Shown: positions 10,171 through 21,086, counted from the stretch's first letter. The stretch: DNA of 64,000 nt from Pseudomonadota bacterium (GCA_018901125.1 JAHIFE010000096.1:62001-126000), one strand, 5' to 3'. The notes: generated by a model not told the origin, from the letters alone. Translations and numbers: made by a program.

Positions 10171-10217
10171 TTATGGCTACATTATTTTTAGTCGTATATC
10201 CTGTTCCCCCATTTTTA

Positions 10218-11090
10218 CTACTTCCCCAAAACTACCAGTAATACTTCCGGCAAATTCTTGATTTCTACCTTTCCTCCTCTCACTGCTGCCGCTGACCTCA
10301 AGAAATAATGACAATCACCGTCCGGAGCTACGATCTGAGTCAAATTGTTTTTTTCGGCATTTTCCAGAATAGCATTGGCATCCTGTTTACAACAAATCTT
10401 CCTCGGCAGGTCTATAATCTCCAGGCCTTCAACAGTGCCAAGCAACTTGCGATATCGTTTCCAGTCGAGGTTGCTGTTGTGCGGGTAAAACTTGTGGCAT
10501 CCTTCAAAAAAACCAATTGTTGTAGGTTCAATCTTAAGATCCATATTTTCCATCTTGTCCATAATTAAATCATAAATAAAACGATGGCGCTCGGGTTCAT
10601 CAGGAAACGACCTTTTAACAACAGCAGCACAAACCTGGCATGCATAGACCATTATTTTTTGGCCCGACTTTTCCGCCAGGTCAACGTTAAACTGTCTCAT
10701 TTTATGCGCCTGGGCATCCATTTCTTTTTTACGCTCTTCCGAAATGCCTATGATTTCTCGTGAATCCTGAACCATAGGAGCTCCGCAACAGACCTCCTTG
10801 TCCGAATAGTTGTAATCAATTCCTAGCGCATTTACTATCTTAACCGTATCACGCAATTTATTAGTGCTCCAGAAAGGAACATAACAACTCCATACGATGA
10901 AGTTCTCCGATTTGGGATTTGCTTCCTTCACCCCGATATTCCGCAACACTCCGGTCCGCAAAACCGAAGGAATGGAATGATTTCCAGTTTTCCAGCAGTC
11001 ATCTACCTGTTCCTCCAGACTCCTGCCTGCTGCCAAATACTCGATGAACTCTGCAAATTCTTTGCTGTACTTGACATTTCTCTTGTGCAT
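10218..11090 (-). CDS. CCG-domain (HdrB-like) Fe-S protein
   Basis: 'KEVCCGAPMVQD', 'FFEGCHKFYP', 'RKICCKQDANAILENA'; paralog at 49898. Confidence 0.8.
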   Translation of the reverse strand: MHKRNVKYSKEFAEFIEYLAAGRSLEEQVDDCWKTGNHSIPSVLRTGVLRNIGVKEANPKSENFIVWSCYVPFWSTNKLRDTVKIVNALGIDYNYSDKEVCCGAPMVQDSREIIGISEERKKEMDAQAHKMRQFNVDLAEKSGQKIMVYACQVCAAVVKRSFPDEPERHRFIYDLIMDKMENMDLKIEPTTIGFFEGCHKFYPHNSNLDWKRYRKLLGTVEGLEIIDLPRKICCKQDANAILENAEKNNLTQIVAPDGDCHYFLRSAAAVRGGKVEIKNLPEVLLVVLGK

Positions 11091-11106
11091 GGCTATCTCT
11101 CCTTTT

Positions 11107-11868
11107 TTATTTTACTGATCTTCCGCCATCTATGACGATAGATTGACCGGTAATATAAGAAGCGGCGTCAGAACAAAGCCACAGAACAGTTTCGGCAACC
11201 TCCTGCGGCATACCAAGGCGTCCCATAGGTGTGGTTTCATTAAACCTTTTTCTGGCTTCCGGATCTCGTTCAAGGTATCCCTCTGTCCCGGGGGTAAGGA
11301 TTGGGCCAGGGCAAATTGCATTTACACGAATACCTGATAATGCGTACTCTAAAGCAGTTGTTTTGGTCAATCCCAATACCCCATGTTTGCTCGCAGAATA
11401 AGCGCTCTGATAAGGTGTCCCGTGCAATCCTGAAGCTGATGACATATTTACGATAACCCCGCCTCCCTGCTTGAGCATATGGGGAATCTCATATTTCATA
11501 CACAACCAGATGCCCTTAAGATTAATGTTCATAACACGATCCCAGTCCTCTTCGTGAAAATCGGCTGTTAAGGCTAATTTCACACCGATACCAACACTAT
11601 TTAAGGCATAATCGATACGGCCATACTTCTCGATTGTTTTCTGTATTAAATTTTCTATCTCATTGTGCGAGCTGATATCCGTCTTTATGAAATAAGCTTC
11701 TCCGCCGCCATTTTTTATCATACGGACAGTCTCTTCACCTTCCTTGATCATAATATCGGCAATAACCACCTTCGCTTTTTCCCTTGCAAAAGCTAATGCA
11801 GTAGCCTGACCAATGCCCATGGATCCGCCGGTTACCAGGGCTACCTTGTCCTGAAATTTTCCTTCCAT
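11107..11868 (-). CDS. Short-chain dehydrogenase/reductase (SDR)
   Basis: '[17 protein letters not shown]', 'YSASKHGV'. Start at MEGKFQ (11868) preceded by AAGGAG. Confidence 0.93.
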   Translation of the reverse strand: MEGKFQDKVALVTGGSMGIGQATALAFAREKAKVVIADIMIKEGEETVRMIKNGGGEAYFIKTDISSHNEIENLIQKTIEKYGRIDYALNSVGIGVKLALTADFHEEDWDRVMNINLKGIWLCMKYEIPHMLKQGGGVIVNMSSASGLHGTPYQSAYSASKHGVLGLTKTTALEYALSGIRVNAICPGPILTPGTEGYLERDPEARKRFNETTPMGRLGMPQEVAETVLWLCSDAASYITGQSIVIDGGRSVK

Positions 11869-11882
11869 GAGACATCTCCTTC

Positions 11883-12959
11883 TTACGGTGTTCCCCCATC
11901 CAACGTCATGGTTAGTCTGCCCCACTCAAGGTAGGTCAACATATCCCGGATGAGAACAATCTGTCCACCTGGAAGGAAAATACGGCCGTTTGTTTTCACA
12001 AGATTCCCGTAACGAGTGGTATGGCCCCTGCGCGTGATAAAGCAATAAAAGATTCTTCCCCCTGCAACCATATTTAAATCCGCAATACCTTCGTCCGAGT
12101 TCATATTAACATGCCAGCGACCCGGTACTCGCATAAGTGTTTGCGGATCTGTCCACCAATCCAGCTCATCTACAACGATCTCGCCCAGGCCGAACGATAT
12201 CTCCTTGCCATTCACATAAGCGTGTCCATATCCTAGTCCTCCGGCTGGCATGCTCAAAATGAAAATTTGTGTTGATTTGCTCATACCCCCTATATAGTAG
12301 TAGGGTTCACGCATGGCTTTCGTGTGGTCATAAGTCTCGCTGAAAGTCATCATTTCGTGTATGCCATATCCATTTTCCAGAGCATATGTCTTGCCTTTTA
12401 CGGTTATCGTGCCTTCGGCCCAGCAACACTGGTGATACCCGGCTTTACCGGTTTTAGCCAGATCGGAATAGAGTCCCCAGACACGGGAGGCTTTTCCAAG
12501 TCCCCCCAAGGTCAGGTTGCACTCTACACCTTGTTGTTCGCCTTTCATCTCCCAATAAGGCGGTCGGGAGATGTATTGGCGGTTACCTGGCTCCCAGCTT
12601 ACCTCGCCTGGCTTTTGCACAATCCTTATATTGTTTTCTGCCCATTCTGTTGGATCAAGACGGTTGGCGATAAAGTCGTTATCCCTTTTACTGCCCCATT
12701 GATCATTAGGCACCATCATGAACATATTCTGGCCCATCAAAGAGTCATCGACCCGCCATTTTCCTTTGCGGCCACCTCCGGTTCGCCATGCGCCAGCTCC
12801 TAAAAGAAACATATGGCCATCAGACTCGCCCATAACCGGGCCTCCAATCCATTCACAAAAATCTTTCCCCTGGGGCAATTCGGTCACATGACTCAGGTCT
12901 TCGCTAAGTTGCACATCGCTAGCGGCTTCTCTTTCCTTTGTCATATTTACACCCCCCAT
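11883..12959 (-). CDS. Lipocalin/CrtC-AttH-like protein, family member 1
   Basis: Shares 'MTKEREA.SDV.L.ED..HV.ELP.G', '[12 protein letters not shown]', '[19 protein letters not shown]', 'WHVNMNS' with other copies. Fold assignment is from general resemblance only. Confidence 0.6.
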   Translation of the reverse strand: MGGVNMTKEREAASDVQLSEDLSHVTELPQGKDFCEWIGGPVMGESDGHMFLLGAGAWRTGGGRKGKWRVDDSLMGQNMFMMVPNDQWGSKRDNDFIANRLDPTEWAENNIRIVQKPGEVSWEPGNRQYISRPPYWEMKGEQQGVECNLTLGGLGKASRVWGLYSDLAKTGKAGYHQCCWAEGTITVKGKTYALENGYGIHEMMTFSETYDHTKAMREPYYYIGGMSKSTQIFILSMPAGGLGYGHAYVNGKEISFGLGEIVVDELDWWTDPQTLMRVPGRWHVNMNSDEGIADLNMVAGGRIFYCFITRRGHTTRYGNLVKTNGRIFLPGGQIVLIRDMLTYLEWGRLTMTLDGGTP

Positions 12960-13018
12960 ATTCCAATTCCATTATTGATTAATAAATTGTCATATATTTT
13001 ATGCCGGAAAACAAACCT

Positions 13019-13828
13019 CTAAAAGTAGCTTTGCATGTGCCCACCGTCGACAACAAGATATTGGCCGGTAATATAACTGGCTTTGGTGGAGCACAAAAAA
13101 ACGCATAGATCAGCAACTTCTTCGGGCCGGCCAAAGTGCTTCATCGGAATTCGGTCCACGATCCGATCCATAAATTGCTGATATGTCAGCCCGGCAATAT
13201 CGGCACGTTTTTGAAAGAATGCCTCAAATCTTTCACCCGTTTCGATGAATCCAGGTGCGATCATGTTTACAGTAATTCCAAATGGGGCAAGTTCATCGGC
13301 CAAGCTGCGGCTCAGTCCCAAAGAAGCGGGACGCACGGTATTGGCCAGCACATAATCAAACCCGAATCCGGAAAGCCGACCAGGAAGCTTGGCATGACCG
13401 GAACCTATCGTTATGATGCGCCCCCATTTCTTGTCCTTCATGCCGGTCTTTACGGAACGGACAAAATTGGCAAACCCCTTGACAACATAAGCGTAGGCTT
13501 GATCGAAATCGGCATCATTGAATTCATCGAAGGTGCCGGCTGGTGGTCCCAACGGGGAAAAGACAGCGATGTCCGGAACCCCAAAGACTGCCGTTGCCTG
13601 TTCCACGATTTTCCGATGGCTCTTAAAATTGTTAATGTCAGCCGAAATGCCAATCGCCTGTCCGCCTTCATCCTGTATTGCGCTGACCGTGCTTTCGAGT
13701 TGCTCATGCCCTCGTGCAACAACCACAACAAGGCATCCGTTACGGCCGAGTTCTTCCGAGATTGAACGCCCTATACCGTGAGAACCCGCTGTAACGACAG
13801 CTATTTTGCCCTTAATGCCTAGATCCAT
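13019..13828 (-). CDS. SDR family oxidoreductase
   Basis: 'GKIAVVTAGSHGIGRSI', C-terminal 'ASYITGQYLVVDGGHMQSYF'. Confidence 0.9.
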   Translation of the reverse strand: MDLGIKGKIAVVTAGSHGIGRSISEELGRNGCLVVVVARGHEQLESTVSAIQDEGGQAIGISADINNFKSHRKIVEQATAVFGVPDIAVFSPLGPPAGTFDEFNDADFDQAYAYVVKGFANFVRSVKTGMKDKKWGRIITIGSGHAKLPGRLSGFGFDYVLANTVRPASLGLSRSLADELAPFGITVNMIAPGFIETGERFEAFFQKRADIAGLTYQQFMDRIVDRIPMKHFGRPEEVADLCVFLCSTKASYITGQYLVVDGGHMQSYF

Positions 13829-13850
13829 TTTTTCAATCTCCTTCTCACGG

Positions 13851-13927
13851 AGCTCTCAAGTCCAGCAACATGACTCAGGTCATTGCTCAGTTGCACATCC
13901 CTTGTTGCTTCTCTTCCTCCTTGTCAT
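13851..13927 (-). pseudogene. 5' remnant of a lipocalin-like gene just upstream of the SDR
   Basis: Minus strand: ATGACAAGGAGG then shifted frame 'GREATRDVQLSNDLSHVAGLE', matching '[21 protein letters not shown]'. Confidence 0.75.
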
Positions 13928-13954
13928 ACATACCTACACCTTATCCAACGTCCG

Positions 13955-14800
13955 TTATTGACCAATAAACAGAGGTTTTTTCGCTTCACGCAGGAGAAAC
14001 TTTATCAAACTTCCCAGAAAGAAACTTTTCAAAGCATCCTTGGAATGCACACCGGCGATAAACATATCAACCTCGTCCATGTATTGTTCTTTGATCTCGG
14101 TTATAATGTTTTTCGAAGTCCATTTTATTGTAATATTTTGATGTCCGTGACTTTTCATGTACTCTTCCGCTTTATTTAAATAATACATGGCTGTATCCTG
14201 TTCCGGATGTGCCATAAGGATAATAAATTCCACTTCTTTGCTACGGGCAATATACGCAAAACGCTTCATAGCACGGGCAGCCGGCAAGCTGCCATCGAAA
14301 GCGATGAGAGCTTTTGTTATGGGGAAAAAGTTTTTAGGAACTGCTAATATCGGAGTAATGGTTTGGGAAAGTATTTTTTCAAGAGGTATCTCAACATTTT
14401 CCGAATTTTCCGATTCATCAAAATAATAGGATGACCTGAAGCCTATGACAAGCAAATCGTAAAACATGCTCTGAAACATTATCTGTTCCGTACATGTTCC
14501 CTGAAATTCAGTTGTCTTGTGAGCTACCCCTTCTGCCTGACAGGTCTTATTAAATTTATCCAGCAAATTAGCTATGCGCTGATTGATCTTTTCAAGAACA
14601 CGCTTATCCAGCTTTTCAGTCCAACTAGACATTTTGGCATAAGCCGGGCCAAAGCACTTCTGCAAGCCTGGATCAATGAGGACCGCTGTTCCGGTAATAG
14701 TGGCTTCCTGATGTTTTGCAACAAAGCATGCATATTGCAGAGCAGCATCGGTGTACCGTGAGAAATCCAGGGGTAATAAGATGTTACTAATCATAAACAC
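13955..14800 (-). CDS. Universal stress protein (UspA) family
   Basis: 'MISNILLPLDFSRYTDAALQYACFVAKHQEATITGTAVL', 'KALIAFDGSLPAARAMKRFAYIA', C-terminal 'LLREAKKPLFIGQ'. Confidence 0.85.
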   Translation of the reverse strand: MFMISNILLPLDFSRYTDAALQYACFVAKHQEATITGTAVLIDPGLQKCFGPAYAKMSSWTEKLDKRVLEKINQRIANLLDKFNKTCQAEGVAHKTTEFQGTCTEQIMFQSMFYDLLVIGFRSSYYFDESENSENVEIPLEKILSQTITPILAVPKNFFPITKALIAFDGSLPAARAMKRFAYIARSKEVEFIILMAHPEQDTAMYYLNKAEEYMKSHGHQNITIKWTSKNIITEIKEQYMDEVDMFIAGVHSKDALKSFFLGSLIKFLLREAKKPLFIGQ

Positions 14801-15040
14801 CTCCTTTAATTTATAAATACTATTGTGATTTCCGGTTGCAAGCAGCTGAAAAACTTCTACTTCATTTTGTTTGATCTTAAAAGTGACCGTCAGGAAATAG
14901 TAGATTGCCTTTCAGATCAAGGACGAAGCATATTTTTAAACGCGGGTGTAATAGGCTTTCGTATTGTATTTCAAAATCGCGAGAACTCAGATATGGATCA
15001 CAAGATGCCGTTTATGGATGGACACTTTGAAGTCATTTTA

Positions 15041-15802
15041 CTACATTCTTAATCCACCATCGACGCTGTAATCCTGACCAGTGATCCAATTGGCATCCTC
15101 CGAGGCCAGAAAAACTACCATTGCCGCTATCTCCTCCGGCTCTCCCAGTCTCCCCACAGGTACCGCTGATACATACTTGTCCTGGATGCCCGAAAATTTG
15201 GTCATGGCCTTAGCCAGGGCAGGAGTATTGACCGGGCCTGGGGATATACAATTAACGGTAATGCCCTCACCTGCCAATTCAAGGGCAATGGCTCTTGTAA
15301 ACCCAGCCACTGCGGCCTTGCATCCACAATAAACGGAATGGCAGGCCGTCCCGTGTTTACCGGAATCAGAACCGATATTGATGATCCTTCCCTTTTTCTG
15401 TTTAAGCATTTGGGGTATGACAGCTTTGCTGCACAAAAGAGTACCTATAAAGAGGATATCAGTTTCCATTCTCCATGCCACAAGATCTGTTTCATGGAAG
15501 CGTTTAAAAGAGTAGTCTTCGGCCTGAGGACCGTGAGAGTTGACCAGAATATCCACGCGACCAAATCTGGCAATACTCTTTTCAACCATTTCTTTGATAT
15601 CATTTTGGCTGGTTACATCAACCTTTAATGCCAATGCCTTGCCACCGGTTTTATTGATCTCTTCGGCACACTGTGCTGCAATTTCTTTATGCACATCAGT
15701 CAATACAACACTTGCACCTTCCCCGGCCAGTGCTTTGGCGGTTGATATTCCTATACCTCCGGCCGCCCCCGTGATTATAGCTACTTTATCTTCAAGCCTC
15801 AT
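15041..15802 (-). CDS. SDR family oxidoreductase
   Basis: 'KVAIITGAAGGIGISTAKALAGEGA', 'YCGCKAAVAGFTRAIALELAGEGI'. Confidence 0.93.
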   Translation of the reverse strand: MRLEDKVAIITGAAGGIGISTAKALAGEGASVVLTDVHKEIAAQCAEEINKTGGKALALKVDVTSQNDIKEMVEKSIARFGRVDILVNSHGPQAEDYSFKRFHETDLVAWRMETDILFIGTLLCSKAVIPQMLKQKKGRIINIGSDSGKHGTACHSVYCGCKAAVAGFTRAIALELAGEGITVNCISPGPVNTPALAKAMTKFSGIQDKYVSAVPVGRLGEPEEIAAMVVFLASEDANWITGQDYSVDGGLRM

Positions 15803-15871
15803 GTTTCATTCTCCATTATAGCTACTTTCCCAAAACCATAACCAATACTTCCGCTATTTTTTGGCTTGCTT

Positions 15872-16891
15872 TCACTTTTGCTTCAGGGTGGGCAAATAAC
15901 CCATCAACTTTACCTGGTCACCCTCGATTATTATGGTCATCGAACGCGCGCCAACTATGATTGCTTTTTTATCACCCAAAAACTCAAGTCCGCTGAACCA
16001 GGCTAGTTTTATCTCAATAGAGGTTTCTGTTTGCTGCCAAGTTTTTCCACCGTCTTGGCTAGTCATAATTGCTCCACGGTCTCCTACTGCAATACAAAAA
16101 TCACCCTGCATTATAACTTCATAAAACGTTGGCAACTCCCCTTTATCATCAGGTGCTATGGTTATTGTTTTCCAGGTTATGCCGCCGTCTTCCGTCCTTA
16201 ACACAGTGCCGCCCAAACCTACCACAACCCCTTGCGTCTTCGAAGAAAAAGATATCCCGAACAGTGTGTTTTCAGTTCCGGAATCCTGAAGGCTCCAGGT
16301 TTTACCTCCATCCTTAGTGTACAATATTGTGCCGAACTCACCGGCCATCCAACCCTCTTCTTCATCATTGAAGACCATGCTGTAAAAAATAACATCCTTT
16401 GGATATGTATTGTTCACCCAGGTCTTCCCGCCGTCTTCCGTATAGAAAATTGCTCCCCAATCGCCTGCGGCTACACATTTCTCCGGGCTCAGGGCTTTTG
16501 CCGTAAAAAGGTGCTTTCTTTCAGGTGCAGTCTGCTTGTTCCAGGTCTTGCCGCCATCAATTGTATGAAGAATAGTACTGCCTTTCCCTACAATCCATCC
16601 TACCTTGGGATTGCAAAAGGAAACGGATAAAAGCATCATTTTCGTGCCGGCATCCTGATACTCCCAGTTCAAACCTCCGTCTATGGTATGCTGGATATTT
16701 CCCCGGGCGCCCACAGCCCAACCTTCTTTCTCATTCACAAAACATAATGAATACATGCTATCCTTGAACCTTTGCTTTGCGGACGAAGCAAAAGAAAGGC
16801 CGCTTTGAAATATGTATAATGCAGACAGCAATACCAGGATAATAAGCTGGGTACTTTTCCATTTCATCTTATTTTCAACCCCTATCTTCAT
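15872..16891 (-). CDS. YCF48-like beta-propeller (module 2)
   Basis: 'HTIDGGKTWNKQ', 'YTEDGGKTWVNN'; paralogous to 1060-2082. Confidence 0.9.
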   Translation of the reverse strand: MKIGVENKMKWKSTQLIILVLLSALYIFQSGLSFASSAKQRFKDSMYSLCFVNEKEGWAVGARGNIQHTIDGGLNWEYQDAGTKMMLLSVSFCNPKVGWIVGKGSTILHTIDGGKTWNKQTAPERKHLFTAKALSPEKCVAAGDWGAIFYTEDGGKTWVNNTYPKDVIFYSMVFNDEEEGWMAGEFGTILYTKDGGKTWSLQDSGTENTLFGISFSSKTQGVVVGLGGTVLRTEDGGITWKTITIAPDDKGELPTFYEVIMQGDFCIAVGDRGAIMTSQDGGKTWQQTETSIEIKLAWFSGLEFLGDKKAIIVGARSMTIIIEGDQVKLMGYLPTLKQK

Positions 16892-16998
16892 AGATTTTGT
16901 TCCTCTCTGTGATTACGTATTTGATCCTGTGCTGTTGCCGGGGTACAGATTTCAACCTATACCCCGGCAATGCAATGTAATGGCAATCTGTTCTGATA

Positions 16999-19413
16999 TC
17001 AGGCCCTGTACTTGGGCAATATTTTGTCCGGACCTATAATTGATACCAGAGCCGGCAGTACCGTCAGCGCCCCCACCATATTGGCAACCAGCAGGAAGGC
17101 TAATAGTATCGCCATCTCGGCCTGAAATTTGAAATCGGCGAATACAAAGAAAATAACTGAAATAACCAGGGTTAAGGCCGTAAAAATGATCGCCTTCCCT
17201 GTTGTGGTTATCGCCATGTAACGGGCCTTTCTGTAATCACCGTCGCTGAACTGGTATTCTTCCGACAGGCGGCTCAAAATATAGATACCGTAGTCCACAC
17301 CTATTCCCACACCTACCGAAGCCACAGGCAGGGAATTAATATTCAGGTCAATCCCCAGCCCAAGCATCAAAAGATCACTCAGGACCTGCGATACAACAAG
17401 AGGGATAAACAAGACCAGCGCACCCCAGAATGTCCGATAGGCAATTGTGCAAAACAGGAATGTAACGCTAAAAATGAGCGAGATATTTATCCAGTAGGAC
17501 CATTCCACCTCCTCATTAACAGCGGCTAAAATGCCAAGAATGCCTCCGGCCAAACGGAACTTTATATGCTCAGACGGATTATCTTTGATATATTCCTTAA
17601 GAGTCGATATGGCTTTGGTAATAACTTCATTATTGTAATCGGCGAAGTAAAGGGTTACGGCCGCATTCTTTTTATCTCCTGAAATGAAGCGATCCATGCT
17701 TCCACCGGTTGATGATCCTGCTACCAAGCCTATTACATTTGCGACATCGAACTTTTTTTCGGGTAACATGGCCCACTTGGGATGACCGTCGTGAAATTGC
17801 CGGAAAACTGTTTTTAACATGTCGCTTATCGTAACAGCCCCTCCAACTTGGGGTATTTCGTTGGTAGCATAAATGCCCATCTCATCAATAAGCCTGATGG
17901 TGTCAGCGTTAGCAATTGCTCCTTCCTTATCGCCTTCAGCTACTACAACCATCTGACTGGAACCGATGAAATCACTGTTAGCCTTATCCGCAGCAATATT
18001 ATATGGATGATCAGGATAAAGGATAGCCTTGCCGGCGCTGGTATCTCCTACCTTCAAATGTTTATGCGTTATATAACCGCCCCCTAAGATAACTATAATA
18101 ACCACAGCCAGAACGATCCACTTCCGAAACCCCTGAGTCAGGGAAATAAGAAACTCACCAATCTTTATGTATATTCTATCACCGGGACGCGCCGTGATCT
18201 CTCTTAGTCTCTCACGCGCCGTTTCCTTGTCTAGACCCGCAAGCTCGTCCTTCTTTAAATGCTTGGCCCGAGGCGGCGGCAGGAGTGAAACCAGAACAGG
18301 ATGCATAACTATCGAGCTGACATAGATCGAGACAATCCAGAAACTACCGTAGTAAGCCAGATTCCGCATCAAAGGGATGCTGGCTACGGCAATGGTGAGC
18401 ACCCCCAGGCCATCGGTGACAAGTCCCAGTATGCCGGGCTTGTAAAGATAGCCGTATGCGCTGATAATGGCCTGCTTCTGCTCACCTACAGCGGCGTATT
18501 CCTCATGATAGCGTTCCATGGACTGGACAGAGTGGCTCAAGGCTCTTGCCGATAAAAGCAGCGGTATTACCAGAACCAATGGGTCAACGTTGATTCCAAG
18601 CGCTGCCGCAAAACCCAGGCCCCAAACAGCGCTCACGAAAGCTGAAATAATGGGTATGAATACGCCCATGAAGCTTCTAAAATACCACCACAGCATGATG
18701 AGCATCACCAGCGTTGTCACGATGAAAACATTGTAAAGCTGAGGGACATAGTGGGCTATCCAGGCATAAAGCATAGGATAGCCTGTAATATAAAGGGTGT
18801 GGTTCTCATCTTCTACTTCAGACTTGATCTTTTGCATTTCATTAAATAGATTATTCAGGTCCAGACCTTCTTCCCAGAACCCGGCGGCAATCAATGAGGC
18901 TTTATCATCCATGCTGACATATACGCCACGGACTCCTTCATTGCTATAAACTATTTCCTTTAATCTTGAAAGCTCTTCCTTAGACTCGGGTATGGCTCTT
19001 ACTATCGGATTAGACCTGAGACCATCATTACCCACACCGAAATTCTTCAACCGTGGATGAGTAAGAGATATTATCTGTAAATTATCCACCCCGTCTACGG
19101 TCATTACAAATTTTGTAATTTTATCAATCTTTTTGATGGTTTCGGTATTATAGATATCCCCATCCTTTACCTCGATAATTATGCTCATCAGGTTCGCGGT
19201 GCCAAACATTGTGCGGTATTGCTTGTAAAGCTGTATGTACTCATGTTTGGGAGGGTAGAGATCGAAAAAATCGGTATGGATTCTCAGGCTGAAGCACTTA
19301 TAGCCGAAAAACAGGGTGCCAATAATGATTAAGCCCAACATCAGAATCGGATGGCTCACATGATATTCGACCAATTTCAACCAAATTGTCTTATTGCCCT
19401 TATTTGTCATCAA
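16999..19413 (-). CDS. RND superfamily exporter (module 2)
   Basis: 804 aa, near-collinear with the other two copies. Confidence 0.93.
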   Translation of the reverse strand: MMTNKGNKTIWLKLVEYHVSHPILMLGLIIIGTLFFGYKCFSLRIHTDFFDLYPPKHEYIQLYKQYRTMFGTANLMSIIIEVKDGDIYNTETIKKIDKITKFVMTVDGVDNLQIISLTHPRLKNFGVGNDGLRSNPIVRAIPESKEELSRLKEIVYSNEGVRGVYVSMDDKASLIAAGFWEEGLDLNNLFNEMQKIKSEVEDENHTLYITGYPMLYAWIAHYVPQLYNVFIVTTLVMLIMLWWYFRSFMGVFIPIISAFVSAVWGLGFAAALGINVDPLVLVIPLLLSARALSHSVQSMERYHEEYAAVGEQKQAIISAYGYLYKPGILGLVTDGLGVLTIAVASIPLMRNLAYYGSFWIVSIYVSSIVMHPVLVSLLPPPRAKHLKKDELAGLDKETARERLREITARPGDRIYIKIGEFLISLTQGFRKWIVLAVVIIVILGGGYITHKHLKVGDTSAGKAILYPDHPYNIAADKANSDFIGSSQMVVVAEGDKEGAIANADTIRLIDEMGIYATNEIPQVGGAVTISDMLKTVFRQFHDGHPKWAMLPEKKFDVANVIGLVAGSSTGGSMDRFISGDKKNAAVTLYFADYNNEVITKAISTLKEYIKDNPSEHIKFRLAGGILGILAAVNEEVEWSYWINISLIFSVTFLFCTIAYRTFWGALVLFIPLVVSQVLSDLLMLGLGIDLNINSLPVASVGVGIGVDYGIYILSRLSEEYQFSDGDYRKARYMAITTTGKAIIFTALTLVISVIFFVFADFKFQAEMAILLAFLLVANMVGALTVLPALVSIIGPDKILPKYRA

Positions 19414-19642
19414 TCATTCCTCACAAAAATTATTGTTATCTTCACCAAGGATAGCCATGAAGCTTAGGCGAATTTAATCCCAGAAAAACAACTATATACT
19501 TTATCGATATGCAGATCTGTATATCCCGCCGGGGATTGAAACTAAATCCAGACGAAGGTCAAAATCGGGTTTCCTTACCTAACTGAATTCATACCTACGC
19601 AAGACAATAAATGTAATTTCTTTACTAAAATTTATTAAAAAG

Positions 19643-19702
19643 TTTGGGGGCCTCTTCTATGCATGGGTTTAAAAACCCGGAGGTATGAAATCGGCCCCCA
19701 AA
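19643..19702 (-). terminator. Stem-loop between DUF1329 and RND of module 2 (intra-operon terminator/attenuator candidate)
   Basis: TTTGGGGGCC ... GGCCCCCAAA perfect 10-bp arms with an inner GGGTTT/AAACCC; on the minus strand followed by CTTTTTAATAAATTTT. Confidence 0.65.
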
Positions 19703-19748
19703 CCGCATATTGTTAATCCGCTCATTTAAGCATTGATTAACGTTCCTT

Positions 19749-21086
19749 CTATTTGGACATGCGCATTATATATTCTTTGGTGAATATATCTGGCGACAAT
19801 CTGGACTTAGGCATAAACATGGAGCTTTTTTCCTTATTCACTGTGTCGTTCTGAACCCATCCGGATGTAGCATGGCGCGCCTTCTCGTCAATTGTCATCT
19901 GAATATCACGCATCCCTACGTTATCCCGCCCCGATGGCGTTACGGTCTTGGTATATACGGCGATACTCCAGGTACGGAATGCACCCGTTTTGTCGTGTAT
20001 TTCCTTCATGAAGATAACGTCGGTTTCCTTATCCATGTAATTGATATGCAAGCCCCAGGCATAATAGGGATCTTTAGGCAGCTGCTCCATCACAATGACT
20101 CTCCTTGGTACCCAGACTACATTAAGCAGAGCCCATTTTGCGCCTTTCCAGTTAGGATCCTGAAAACCAATTTTGATGGGAGCGTAATTAAAGTGATAGG
20201 TGCCGTCCGGATCTTCAGTGGTGTGGCGTAAATCGACTTGTGAAAATGGGCAGAGCATCGTCTTTTCCCCCACAACCTTCCAGTTCATCCATGTGTTTTT
20301 CCCGTCCCACATAAAACCCAGATCCTGCCAGGCGTCAGAGCCGAAATATGGGTCGGATCTTACAACACCGGATGACTGCCGTACTCGGCGGATGGATGGT
20401 ACATAAGCAAAAGTGGTTACATCACCATCATCCATATAATCAAAGATTAACTGATTTGTTCCAAACATATCAAAAGGCTCCATATTCATACCGATTGACA
20501 TCTTTATATAATGGTTAGGATTATCTTTTTCCGAAAATTCTTGTCCCGGCGGACGGCCGGTCATCATAAGCTCGTAGCTATTGGTCCATATATAGCGATG
20601 CTCGCCTTTTTTGTTATCTATCCAGGTAACCTTGTTCTGATAATGTTCACCCAGAATACGATATTTATTCCACTGGAAATTATACATGATCTTGTCGGCA
20701 TACTTGGGATCTTTGGGATCAAGATGGGGGAAGGGCCGGCCATAGATATTGTAAAATGGAATTTTCCCCGTCTTCTTATCTATTAAATGCCCAGTGGCAT
20801 CGACTTCGAATTTTCCGGCGTTTTTCTCACTGGCTTCCAAGAATTTTTTATCATACTTATACTCATAATTCAATTTAGGTGCAGTATTCAGGACAAAATC
20901 GCCCCTTTCAACAGCACGGTACAGAGCCGGAACCAGAAGGTCTTTGTATTGGGTACAGTTGCTCTTGTCGATTACCTTAGCGAGTTCTTCGGCAGCAGAC
21001 ATAGAAACGCCACCTAAAAACATTATAAATGCCAGAAACAACGGCAATATAAAATACTTTGAAGCGTTTATCGTTTTTTTTCTCAC
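19749..21086 (-). CDS. DUF1329 family protein (module 2)
   Basis: 'PALYRAVERGDFVL', 'IRRVRQSSGVVRSDPYFGSDAWQDL'; GTG start after GGAGG. Confidence 0.88.
   Translation of the reverse strand: MRKKTINASKYFILPLFLAFIMFLGGVSMSAAEELAKVIDKSNCTQYKDLLVPALYRAVERGDFVLNTAPKLNYEYKYDKKFLEASEKNAGKFEVDATGHLIDKKTGKIPFYNIYGRPFPHLDPKDPKYADKIMYNFQWNKYRILGEHYQNKVTWIDNKKGEHRYIWTNSYELMMTGRPPGQEFSEKDNPNHYIKMSIGMNMEPFDMFGTNQLIFDYMDDGDVTTFAYVPSIRRVRQSSGVVRSDPYFGSDAWQDLGFMWDGKNTWMNWKVVGEKTMLCPFSQVDLRHTTEDPDGTYHFNYAPIKIGFQDPNWKGAKWALLNVVWVPRRVIVMEQLPKDPYYAWGLHINYMDKETDVIFMKEIHDKTGAFRTWSIAVYTKTVTPSGRDNVGMRDIQMTIDEKARHATSGWVQNDTVNKEKSSMFMPKSRLSPDIFTKEYIMRMSK

Noticed and set aside
9856-10241. ORFs 9856-10161 and 9951-10241 downstream of regulator 1
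   Set aside because: They read through the regulator end, the MITE-like element and the neighbouring gene's 3' end; no recognisable protein family.
14825-15052. 75-aa plus-strand ORF between the Usp and SDR genes
   Set aside because: No recognisable domain or clear RBS; kept as unassigned intergenic sequence.
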